A program made the translations under genes and the position numbers. The notes beneath the pieces are model-generated. The model did no database searches, was not told the origin of the DNA, and saw only the letters and a program-made list of their open reading frames with translations. From Solea solea (taxonomy: Eukaryota > Chordata > Actinopteri > Pleuronectiformes > Soleidae), in NCBI RefSeq assembly GCF_958295425.1, contig NC_081150.1, positions 13,267,001-13,331,000 of the forward strand: 64,000 nt of DNA, written 5' to 3'. Shown here piece after piece: positions 1-54,746 of the stretch. The stretch's first letter is position 1, and each line of letters begins with the position of its first letter.

Positions 1-364
1 AGGAAAGGTAATAAACATGCATTATAAATACCAGTGGGGTTAATGCAACATGGGCTTATTATGTACACAGGAAGCAATGTAAAGGATTGCATTGTTTCAG
101 TAGCTTCCCTATCATGTGTATCTCAGTATCACTGAGTTCAAGTCTTATTAGATATTATTGATAACAAAGAGGGCACATGTCTATTGTATTTTAGTGCTTC
201 TTGTACATTACATGAATGTAAAATACATTTTTCAGTAGCTTCCATGTCAAATTGTATTACTACACTGTAAGACACACCTGAAATGTGACCCACTTACGAT
301 GAATGTAATGTAAAATCAGCAGTGCCACAGCACGAGTTCTAACTGTCCTCTTTTATGTCGGCAG
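1..364 (+). other. drc1: drc1 intron
   Basis: AT-rich, no supportable exon. Two similar short stretches containing ttcagtagcttcc (about 95 and 230) are the only structure seen. Confidence 0.6.
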
Positions 365-489
365 ATCTCTCCTCGGAGGATAACCAACCTTCAGAGACAC
401 TTGACAACATTAGTCACCAACATCCAGACTGCTGCTGACGCCAGAGAGTCAATGCGACGGAAGGAGCTGGAGGAGGCTCGCAAAATGAG
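365..489 (+). CDS. drc1: drc1 exon (first in window)
   Basis: Acceptor cggcag before 365; donor gtcatt after 489 (weak). Reads [13 protein letters not shown] to EEARKMR, a basic, helical coiled-coil segment. Ends in phase 2; AG joins the first base of the next exon to make Arg. Confidence 0.8.
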
Positions 490-3400
490 GTCATTAGGTC
501 TCAAAATATAAAAAAAAACAAAAGAACAATTAAACGTATGCCTTGAATCAAATCCTCTAACATTCTTGTCTGATTCTCTCATCCTGTTGGCCTCTGTGTT
601 TCTTCTTCCTGGCAAACAGATTGGAGCTGCTGGAAAATGATATGAAATCCAGCCAGGAAAAATTTGAGGAGATAACCAGAGGGTGGTCTTTGACTAAGGA
701 GAAGGTGAGCGCTCAGGAGCTGCAGGAAGCTCTGAACAACCAGCAGCAGCTGCTCACTGGTCTGTTAGAAGACAAGAAGAAAGTCATCGATGAGCTACAA
801 CAGGTAACTTCTTATCACTCTGTTGTGTTGTTATTGTGTTGTTTGCCAATATTTTATAAAGAATTTGATCACTTCTCATGTGTTGCCTGCACAGGAGCTG
901 AAGCTTGGAGACGATCACTTTGTGAAGGACCTCAAGAAGCAGGCAGAGGAGCGGGACCTGATGCTGGAGAGGATGGAGGACCAGATCAAGACTTTGACCA
1001 AAGCCTACAGGGAGGAACTGGCCCAGACACAGGTACGAGCAGATCCGTTGAGAGTATACAAGCATCGTACCTCCATGTTTTGACATTCGAGCCATATTGA
1101 ACCACTGGATGAATATACACAGTAGGCTAATGGTGATCTACTTCACACCCCACCATACAATTGACACGTGATTTTGCAGTATGCAGTGTCTCAGCAAAGA
1201 TCGAGTCAGACATTCATATCCTCTTTAGGGTGAACTGTAATATCTTTGCCAATTATTGGTCCAGGACTATCGTTAAAGGTCCAGTTTGTAAGAATCTGTG
1301 GCATCTAATTCAATTTCCGCCAATAAACCCTCTAAATGACCCTCTAAATGACCAAATACGTACAAAACTTAGGATAATTAAAGTAAAAATTGCACATGCC
1401 CAATTTTATAGTTTGTATTTAATTGTAAATAGCATGTTAAATTTAACTCAAATCACCGCGGTGTCAAAAAACTTTGTTGTTGCTAGCCGTGTTACGGTTT
1501 GTTATAATATTATCATTCTTATTTCTTTTCTTTCTCCTGATCGTGCTTGTGTTGTTGGCAGAGTGTTAATCAGCGGGACACCAAAGACCTACTTACCAAC
1601 GACACGAGTGATTGGGAACAACGCATGAAGAAACTCTGGGACACAGAGGTCAGGAGACACAACACACACACATGCTGTTGTCTTCGTGTTCAGATTCTAC
1701 GTCTTACAAATGTCCACTTTATATCTAATAATATCTAATCTATTTCTAGCAAGCGAGGCTGGCACAGAGAAGGAAGACGGTGGAGGAGTATGAAGCCAAA
1801 ATTCACAGCCTGATATTCGAGACTATGGACAAGCAAACGGCGACCAAGATCGAACAGAACGCCAAGTTGCAGGTTTGAACAAAAACATCAGCATATGCCG
1901 TGAGCTGTATCTGATAAACGGACTGAATTCTTCTGTGATGAATTCAGTTGTGATTTCACCTTTCGTTGCCAAATGTCTCGCTCTTCAAATCTTGGGTCTG
2001 CAGGATCTGGAGAGAGAGCATCAGAAGACGTTGTCCTCCATCATTGTCGTTAGACTGAATCAAATTAAGGAAAAGCACAAACTAGAGGTCCTTACGAGCA
2101 GCAGGGTGGACAGGTAGCACAGACTCTTTCTCTCTCTTCTCAAACAAACAAACACACACTTTGTTTCTAGTGACTGATTTGTATTTCAGTCTGCAGACCG
2201 AGAAGAAAAAGGCGGTCGCCAAACCCAACCATCAGCCGAGTAAGACGAGCCAATCTTTAAGCAAAGACTACAAACAGAGCGTCCAGCAATATGAGCGTCT
2301 ACAGAAGAAACTCAAGTGAGTCTTAACTGTGCTCTGTGTTAAGTAGTAGACATTTGTTTGGCGGCGTACCAGAATCTTTGACTCCTCTCTTCATGCAGGC
2401 AGATTGTGGTTGCTGACGCGAGGACCTTTGAGGAGATGTGGGCGACAGTTGAGGCAGAGGTGAGGCAACTAGCTGAGAGGGCTTTAGAAATCGACTTGTT
2501 GATCTGCAGGCAGCACTTTGGCGTGGCCTGGGAGCGACCTCCGCTACCCCTCGCGGCTTCCTCTAGCTCCTTCCACACTGAGAGACAGACCCATAGACCT
2601 GCCCACCGGGCAGTCTCCCAGCTGTACCACACCGAGCAGTCCCTGCAGCGCACCAGCCAGAGGACGACGATGGGGGTCGATGCCGAGACCGAGAGCGCGG
2701 ACGTGGACCACGCGTCCATGGGAGGGACGGCGACTCCGAGCGAAGGGGACGCAGAGCTGGAGGACGGGATGCTGACGCTGGAGACGGTGACAAAAGTGAT
2801 GGAGCTGCTGTGGGAGGAAGTGGTGAGAGTTAATGTCGAGAGTGACCAAACATTTCTTTAAAGATGATTTTAGGAATCGTTTTCTCCCCCACATTCATGA
2901 TATTTCTACTTATTTCAATTAAAAGTTGCCAATTTACCTATAAAAAATGCCGTTTAATAGTGTAAAGTATATTAATTTGAAGGCTCACATTTGTGACGAG
3001 TGCTGTTTTGAGTGGCTCCTTTCATTTTGGCCCAGCATTTTTATTTTATTTTCTTACAGCACTAGCTCGGTGAACATTGACTGAACACGTTGTTTCCTAC
3101 TGGGCCTGATGTTATTTAATTATATTTTTTTATAAGCAAAGACAGCTAAATGTATATAAAAATAATAGTTATGTACTGTTCTATCAATTTACACATGTCT
3201 TACTTATGGTATGGCATGTAATGTGCATTGACTTGTAAATGATTGTCTCAAGAGATGCATCATTTCATTTTGATTTGCAGTCAGGAGAAAAAGGACATTG
3301 AAAACATTTAGAATCACAGTACATCAGAATGGCAGTGCAAATCGGAACTGGCAGGTATTGTGAGACAAATGAATTGTGACAAGAGCCCTAGTAGAAAACT

Positions 3401-3762
3401 GATGACTGACTGACTTTATGTGAGCAATAGAATGGCAATAGGGAGGAAATATTGAATAATCTTCAAGTTATACCTTGGTAACACATGAAAATGCTTGCTA
3501 AACAAAACTGGCACTCGCGATGTAATAAAATGAAAATCCCTCCTCCCTATTTAAGATGTTCAACACAATCTTCAGTTTCACATTCATATGTTCACGTTAT
3601 GTGTAATGCAGGTTGTAAACTGTAGTAGTTTCTATGAAATAACCATCTATGTATTTGTCCAGTTTTACTACACTCAAATACATTGTTATTAACACATAAT
3701 TACCTGGATATTACTATAAAAATAAGACGGCATTACCACAATACTACACAGTGTAATACACA

Positions 3763-3800
<38 letters not shown>

Positions 3801-5357
3801 TATATGAAAACAGTTTGACATTTTGGGTAATGCAATAACCTGTTTTTCTTTCCTTAGAACTTAATGAGAAGATCAATAGTACTCATATTTTTCTGTTTAT
3901 TATGCCAGAATCTACTCTGGTTGCCTAGTAACCTCATTATGTAGACAAGACCTGTCCCGTAACATAGACAGTGAGTTTTAAAGGTGCTGATAGATATTTT
4001 TTGTACCTTCAGATGTAATGCACACACACACACACACAGAGACACACAAGTGGTATAAATCTTCTCGTCTTTATTTCTCATGATGTTTGACGACCCCTCC
4101 GTTCCTCTTTCTTTCTTTGCAAGGAGAATACAACAGTAGCTGCGGGTCAGCTGATGTTTTCCACATGGCCTTTAATGTGTCCCAATTTGCTGCTCTTACA
4201 CTTGAATGAAAAAAAGGGGCCTGTCTGTAGCTGTGAATGCATTGGATATGCATAAAAGGAAAGTATAAGCATGTCAGCCCAGAATTCCTTTGGTGTCTTG
4301 TCAGGGCTTCCTGATGGAGGACGATCCTGCGCTGCTGGCTTCCCTGGAGAAGGAAGAACAGACTGCTATAAAACTTGGTTCTCTTCTTTTTGTGAGTTCA
4401 TGTCCAGATGCTTTTTTGCTTATTCCCCGTATAAATGCACCACAGCGGTAAACACACACTGCTTTAACTGGACCACCAGTCAGTCGTTTTTTTTTTCCTC
4501 TTCCAGTCTTTTGGCATTGAAGAGGAAGATTTACCCAAGTTGGCTCACTTCGTCCTAAAGTACAGACAACAGCAGAGAGAGCAGACAGAGGTGAATGGAT
4601 CATCGTCATCATCATCATCTTGTGCAAATGATGGCCTTGAATGTTTGTTGAACAACATTATTGGGACTAAACCATGTCTCTTGTTTGTGGCTGCAGAGAG
4701 TCTGTGATGAGACAGGTGAATCCAGTGACTGGGCAGCTGCATCTGATCCGACCTCTGACCTCATCCATCCCAACCATGTCCTGCCTGCTCTTAAAAGTTT
4801 CCTCAATCAGTGCATGAAGTCCAGGTGATACACGACCAACATTAGTTATACATCTTCATGTTGGGGTGTTTGTGTAACTGGAACATTAAATATGATGCAA
4901 TAGTGAAGGTTTTAAGGTTTCTGATCAGAAATACACAGACATTTGCAACCAGGCACCTATAAGACACTCGCTATCAATCACACTCATGCGTGCCACGCTT
5001 TATAATCTGTTTTACTCCAAGTGGAAACATAAATTACAAACTTGACATCATGTGCTGTTGAAGAAGACCTGAAACCAGTGATAGAGACCATTACATCCTC
5101 AGGGAAATATTTAATTTCTTTAATATTCAAGTCAGAAAAAGGCCAATTTTTCCAAAGACTTCTATTCAAACTGAGTTCTTTTTGTGATCAGTGGAGTCGC
5201 CCCCTGGTGGCTAACTGCTACTTCTGTCCTCTTTCTTTGGTTTCACTTATCAATCACTTATGGAATGACTGCCAAATATAACCATGTTACAATTAAAAGA
5301 AGGATCAAATTAAGCAATTATTTCATGGATATACTGTATATATGTATGTATATACAC

Positions 5358-5395
<38 letters not shown>

Positions 5396-6583
5396 ACTCT
5401 ATATGTATACATATATATCACCATGTTACAATTAAAATAATCAAATTAAGCAATGTATGTATCATATATACACTAACCCTGTGTTAAAGACATAAGCTCA
5501 CATTTCTATTCTACTCACAGTGGAGTTGTTTATTATTTTTCTGGTTTAATTTGAGTTTAGATCAGTTTTTCTTTCCCAGTGTAGTTGTAAATGATTCACA
5601 TTCATTCATGTTGCTAAATATTCGTATCTTTTTTAAGTGTATCTTTTCTTCTCATACTTCTGAAAATGTCTGTCATATTATGGGATGCTGTGATGTGTTT
5701 CTGTTGCTTCCTCAGGCAAAACTCATGTCAGTCCAGTGTTGTGCACACAGAGGGTCGGGGTAGTTCAGAGGACAAAGCCTACTGGCAGAGTTTGTGCAAC
5801 ATTATTCCTGATAGCAAAATCCAACTCTGGGAAGAAGCAGAGAAGATACTAACACAGTACATGTGAGTAACAACTACATACACACACACACACACAGAAA
5901 ATGAACTGCCTCCAGTGACCAAAAGGTCTTTTGTTTTGTATTTGTGTTGTGTATCCAGAGTGATCCTCACAGACATTTGTGAGCTCGACACTGAGACTGA
6001 CAGCCTGAGGCAGCAGAACGCAGAGCTGAGGATGCTGCTGCAACAATCTCTCAACCCGCAAGTATGTGACGTTACCCATCAATAGTGGAGAAACAAATAA
6101 CAGCAGTGTTGTCTTTAATAGTGCGATGCAGTATGATAGTCCTTTTAAGGCTGACAGGATTATAATCGGTCAGTTGATCATTCAAAATAATTTTAAGTGA
6201 ATGCCATGAATTGGATAGTTCAGGCTGCTGGTACATAAATTAATAATATTTGGTTCGTCACTTTATCATCGTTTGAAAATATTGGCTAAAAAAAAAGCAA
6301 TCTTAAAACCTCAGAGTAGAAATTAATCTGACATATTGTATTCCCTCACAGGTCAGCTAAGAACTGCAGATTACATAATCAATACGGAATCAGCAGAATC
6401 AGAACATTTACGGTCATGTCCATGAAAGGATCAATGTCTGTAAAATTCTTATTACACATGTGGTTAATAATAAATCTTCTATTTCATCGTGTCACACTTG
6501 CAGTTTGTAGGTTTTCTTGTTTTTTTTACATGCATAAAGTTAAACCATTTCAGTTGTGTCAAGTTGAAAAAGCTTGTGGCTGA
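365..6583 (+). CDS. drc1: drc1, dynein regulatory complex subunit 1 (3' part, 14 exons)
   Basis: Partial gene; the 5' exons (roughly 110-120 residues judging from the ~740-residue human protein) lie before the window. DRC1 is a structural coiled-coil subunit of the nexin-dynein regulatory complex that links axonemal doublets and tunes dynein in motile cilia and sperm. Joining 365-489, 620-803, 895-1032, 1562-1648, 1750-1872, 2004-2113, 2190-2315, 2399-2822, 4305-4391, 4507-4590, 4697-4824, 5716-5862, 5959-6061 and 6554-6583 gives one open frame of 631 residues with consistent phases. Landmarks shared with the family are [50 protein letters not shown] and [10 protein letters not shown]. The C-terminal block is the sperm-tail (NYD-SP28-associated) domain. 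The last exon is the least certain. Confidence 0.93.
620..803 (+). CDS. drc1: drc1 exon, coiled coil
   Basis: Acceptor aaacag, donor gtaact. Reads [17 protein letters not shown] to [11 protein letters not shown]; heptad-like coiled coil with conserved GLLEDKK..IDELQ typical of DRC1. Ends in phase 0. Confidence 0.9.
895..1032 (+). CDS. drc1: drc1 exon, coiled coil
   Basis: Acceptor tgcacag, donor gtacga. 46 codons, [16 protein letters not shown] to EELAQTQ. Aligns with the human stretch around LKKQSDEIDLMVERMEEQ. Phase 0 at both ends. Confidence 0.92.
1562..1648 (+). CDS. drc1: drc1 exon, coiled coil
   Basis: Acceptor ttggcag, donor gtcagg. 29 codons, [11 protein letters not shown] to KKLWDTE, with the DLL...WEQ..KK pattern matching the family's QELL...WEQAL. 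Phase 0 at both ends. Confidence 0.87.
1750..1872 (+). CDS. drc1: drc1 exon, coiled coil
   Basis: Acceptor tttctag, donor gtttga. 41 codons, [15 protein letters not shown] to EQNAKLQ; charged coiled coil. Phase 0 at both ends. Confidence 0.88.
2004..2113 (+). CDS. drc1: drc1 exon, coiled coil
   Basis: Acceptor tctgcag, donor gtagca. Reads [16 protein letters not shown] to LTSSRVD; ends in phase 2 (AG, completed by T to Ser). Confidence 0.87.
2190..2315 (+). CDS. drc1: drc1 exon, coiled coil
   Basis: Acceptor atttcag, donor gtgagt. Reads (S)[15 protein letters not shown] to [27 protein letters not shown] parallels human SLTSDYKRLV.QFKELQK. Ends in phase 2. Confidence 0.9.
2399..2822 (+). CDS. 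drc1: drc1 exon, central conserved region
   Basis: Large exon (424 nt). Acceptor catgcag, donor gtgaga after GAG GAA GTG. Begins (K)[14 protein letters not shown] and runs through [23 protein letters not shown], the best-conserved DRC1 segment. A low-complexity acidic/Ser-rich linker follows, then [13 protein letters not shown] tempting GT..AG pair inside (2460-2509) is not an intron because the translated segment is conserved. Confidence 0.93.
2823..4304 (+). other. drc1: drc1 intron with GT repeat
   Basis: About 1.5 kb without coding signal; holds a (TG)15 tract at 3764-3793 and a short (CA)n near 4020-4038. Confidence 0.75.
3764..3793. repeat. (TG)15 microsatellite
   Basis: Perfect dinucleotide run in a drc1 intron. 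Confidence 0.95.
4305..4391 (+). CDS. drc1: drc1 exon
   Basis: Acceptor cttgtcag, donor gtgagt. 29 codons, [18 protein letters not shown] to LGSLLF. Matches human SGFLIESKLLSLL..LEK. The canonical gtgagt at 4392 was chosen over an earlier gttctc because it keeps the next exon in frame. Confidence 0.92.
4507..4590 (+). CDS. drc1: drc1 exon
   Basis: Acceptor ttccag, donor gtgaat. 28 codons, [19 protein letters not shown] to REQTE. Parallels human [20 protein letters not shown]. Phase 0 at both ends. Confidence 0.93.
4697..4824 (+). CDS. drc1: drc1 exon
   Basis: Acceptor ggctgcag, donor gtgata. Reads [12 protein letters not shown] to [23 protein letters not shown] matches HPNDVLKILEAF of the human protein. 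Ends in phase 2. Confidence 0.92.
5054..5232 (+). repeat. Dispersed repeat copy (gccccctggtggct family)
   Basis: Shares gaagaag..ctgaaaccag and gagtcgccccctggtggct with the inverted copy at about 31655-31800. A related core occurs near 8548-8570. Confidence 0.6.
5359..5391. repeat. (TA)n microsatellite
   Basis: About 16 units. Flanked by direct repeats with accatgttacaattaaaa (about 5282 and 5421). Confidence 0.9.
5716..5862 (+). CDS. drc1: drc1 exon, start of sperm-tail C-terminal domain
   Basis: Acceptor cctcag, donor gtgagt. Reads (R)[13 protein letters not shown] to [31 protein letters not shown] matches human [20 protein letters not shown], the start of the C-terminal domain. Ends in phase 2. 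Confidence 0.93.
5959..6061 (+). CDS. drc1: drc1 exon, C-terminal coiled coil
   Basis: Acceptor atccag, donor gtatgt. Reads (I)[15 protein letters not shown] to [26 protein letters not shown] matches human LEQQNTELQALLQQYLN. Phase 0 at the end. Confidence 0.93.
6554..6583 (+). CDS. drc1: drc1 probable terminal coding exon
   Basis: Acceptor accatttcag, then in phase 0 LCQVEKACG and TGA. The length suits a short tail after the LLQQ block (about 24 residues in human), but the residues are not conserved. Reading straight through the previous donor would also stop quickly (VCDVTHQ). Moderate confidence only. Confidence 0.45.
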   Translation: MCQVEKACG

Positions 6584-6899
6584 GCTCTGACAGCAGAGAG
6601 AAGACGAGCTTATGACAGCCGTGATTATACTGGCACTGGGACGACTGCATGAAACCGCAAATCTAACCCAAACAGTGGCAAAGAATGTACACGTGAAAGA
6701 AGAACAAATGAGGCTTAATAGATGTGTAACCACTGGGTGAAGTTGAAAGTGTTGAAAGGAGTCCTAGATTCTTCCAATGTAACCTGTGAAAGTCATTACA
6801 GGGGTCAACACTGAAACACACTTACACTCGAGGCATTAGAAACTTCGCCTCAGACACGTCGTCCTTGGAATTCAGTTTATTTCAAATTGTCGAAACAGA

Positions 6900-6905
6900 A
6901 ATAAA
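6900..6905 (+). terminator. Candidate drc1 polyadenylation signal
   Basis: AATAAA about 320 nt after the proposed stop, the first of several overlapping copies in an (AAAT)n run, so the match may be chance. Confidence 0.35.
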
Positions 6906-7459
6906 TAAATAAATAACACGCACACACACACACACGTACGTTTCAACAGATATAAATTCACAAAATTCATTGTAAAAACAGGCAAATTTAGTGCAACCAG
7001 TAACTTTAAGGAATTGGTAAAGACTCACAAACAGAGTGCAACACAAAGAAAGGCAAGCTCAAGCAAGATTTTCTTTTTTTTCTTAAATGAGGGACGATGG
7101 ACACGACAAACAATGTCATCGCACGTGTAGACAGAGCCACAGTCTCAGGATCAGCTCTGAACCTGTTTCACCACGTCATACAGTCTCTGTAAACTTGGAC
7201 AGTGCAGTTGGTGCGTTGGGTTGTTATATTAGGCTGGAAAGACGAGTCGTGCCAATACACATGACCGCTGGTCAGTTACCACAATGATGCATGCACACTG
7301 ACATACAATGTAATTCTACATTTAGGTAGATAACAGTATTAACGGTGATTTTGAGTCTCCTGTGAAACATGTAATAATTTACACAGCCACTCGTAATACA
7401 GACTGAGTGTTGGGCATTCTGGGAGAAAAGGCTGAGCTGTGCTTGTAAAATGCTGGGTT

Positions 7460-7488
7460 AAATAATAATAATAATAATAATAATAATA
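7460..7488. repeat. (AAT)n microsatellite
   Basis: About 9 units in the convergent gap. Confidence 0.92.
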
Positions 7489-8184
7489 CTACATCAGTTT
7501 TTCAAATTATTTGCAGAAACGGTTTGACCAAAGTGGAGCTTGGTTGCTTTGATACAAGAGCTTACACATTACAGCTGAACTAACTCAGTAAAAAGCTTTT
7601 TTATAAGTAATCTTGTTCTATGTTTCACTGAATATAATTAGGAAAATAGACCTCTCTATTTTTTTGTTTCTTCATTATTATTCTTGAAGTGTGCAAAGAA
7701 TGCAAGAGCTATAATAGTTTAAAAAAAAAGAAGAAAAAAGTAACGCTTTGCTTCAAGCACCAATATAAAGCATTTGAAAGCAGGATATAAATATTTAATG
7801 GTTTATCACACAAAATAATGTGTTTGTGTGGCCAAATGAAGGAGATCATAGGAGAAAACAGGTTAAATGTCTTTGCAAATGCTGTACATTGTCCTCATTA
7901 TGTGCGTACAACTACATTATAGTGTGTTGAACCTTTATCAAAAGTTTATATAGATTTAATCTATGCTAAATACCAGGGTTAAAGCAAAGTATCACCAAAA
8001 ATATTGTCAATTAGTTCCATATTAATGTACATCAGTAGCAGAAACTGAAGCAGTAATGGGAAGCATTACAGCGTCACTTTAAATGAAGGTCCATGCAAGT
8101 GTCTGACCAGTAAAACAGAGGAATGTTACTCAATTGAAGGTCCATTAATTAATGTTTAGAAGGGGTCTATTGGCAGAAATTGAA

Positions 8185-8221
8185 TTTATTACCCATGAGT
8201 ATGTTTATTTAAGTGTTTATT
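8185..8221 (-). terminator. Candidate otof polyadenylation signal cluster
   Basis: Three TTTATT copies on the + strand (8216, 8204, 8185) give AATAAA on the otof strand, 0.92-0.96 kb after the distal stop codon. A cluster in AT-rich DNA is weak evidence. Confidence 0.3.
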
Positions 8222-9018
8222 TGCTTTAAAATACAAATGATTTGGGGTTTGTAGCCTTAAAATAAGCAAACATGGCAGCCATGTTTCGACAGCAGCCATA
8301 GTGTTTAGTGTTTTGAAAATTATCTGTATCTATGGGAACCTCGTCAGCGCTCGTTGTATGACCACATCCTTTCTGGTACATGACATGACACGGCCACTTT
8401 GAAGCCTCAAGATTTGAGGTTTTGCAACAGGAAATTCACAGAAGTCACCGGAAACGTCAGCCAATTACACAGGTGTCCGCTCCTCAGGACAACGTTTACT
8501 GACATTGTAAATCAGGTGAGAAGTAGGGTCAATTTCCCAAGCTGTCTAGCCCCCCCTGGTGGCTATTCAGTACATTGCTACTTCCAGGTTGGCCTCATCC
8601 GGCAAACCGCAAAACTGTGTCCACCTTGTTTATAGACTGTCTATGCTCCCAATTAGACGTCATTAATTATGACACACTGGACATTTAATAAATAAATACA
8701 TAAATAAATAAATACATGTGTCCAATCAGTAATCAATTAAAGGCTGAACAAACGGATAAAGAAACATTCAGTGTCATGTAACTGCTTAAACACCCCCCCC
8801 CCCAGAAATGTTTTAACTGCTGATGGAGTCTCGTAAAGACAGTGTAATGGTCAGTCTTGCTGCAGAGGCGTTTTCTTCCTCTCCTAAGAGCTAAGATGGA
8901 AGGTGGCAAGCTACGTAGGAAGATCAGAGTGGATTAGAGTGAGCAACAAAAGACAACTGGACCTCAAAGGTGCTTTTTTTCTGAGACTGAGAGAGAGAGA
9001 GAAACCTTGCACTATTTC

Positions 9019-9108
9019 CCGCATACCCCATCCAACCATCCATCCATACAAACATACATACACCCATACATCCATCCATCCATCCATCCATCCATACATC
9101 CATCTACA
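9019..9108 (-). repeat. (GATG)n array in otof 3' UTR
   Basis: Imperfect CATC/CATA tetranucleotide array on the + strand, 32 nt downstream of the distal stop on the otof strand, so it should be transcribed in the 3' UTR. Confidence 0.8.
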
Positions 9109-9139
9109 CGTCCCTCCCTCGAGTCCTCCCAGCAGCCTC

Positions 9140-54746
<45,607 letters not shown>

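Larger units (their letters stand above)
4825..5715 (+). other. drc1: drc1 intron with repeats
   Basis: Holds a dispersed repeat (about 5054-5232) and a (TA)n tract (5359-5391) flanked by two copies of a ~35-bp direct repeat. Confidence 0.75.
6584..9139. other. Convergent gap: 3' ends of drc1 and otof
   Basis: No coding exon supported. The left side probably holds the drc1 3' UTR, the right side the otof 3' UTR. It contains (AAT)n at 7460-7488, AT-rich tracts near 8690-8720, a C run near 8791-8803 and a (CATC)n array near 9019-9108. Confidence 0.6.

Noticed and set aside
2460..2509. GT..AG pair inside the large drc1 exon that could be a 50-nt intron
   Set aside because: The translated segment ([18 protein letters not shown]) is conserved with human DRC1 and removal would shift frame.
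2339..2894. Several - strand frames opposite drc1
   Set aside because: Shadows of the GC-rich coding exon on the + strand, no family features.
4378..4383. Early drc1 donor gttctc after CTTG
   Set aside because: Would put the next exon out of frame; canonical gtgagt at 4392 restores GSLLF-SFGIE.
9012..9110. CRISPR-like array from regularly spaced CATC words
   Set aside because: Simple tetranucleotide repeat in a eukaryotic UTR with no unique spacers.
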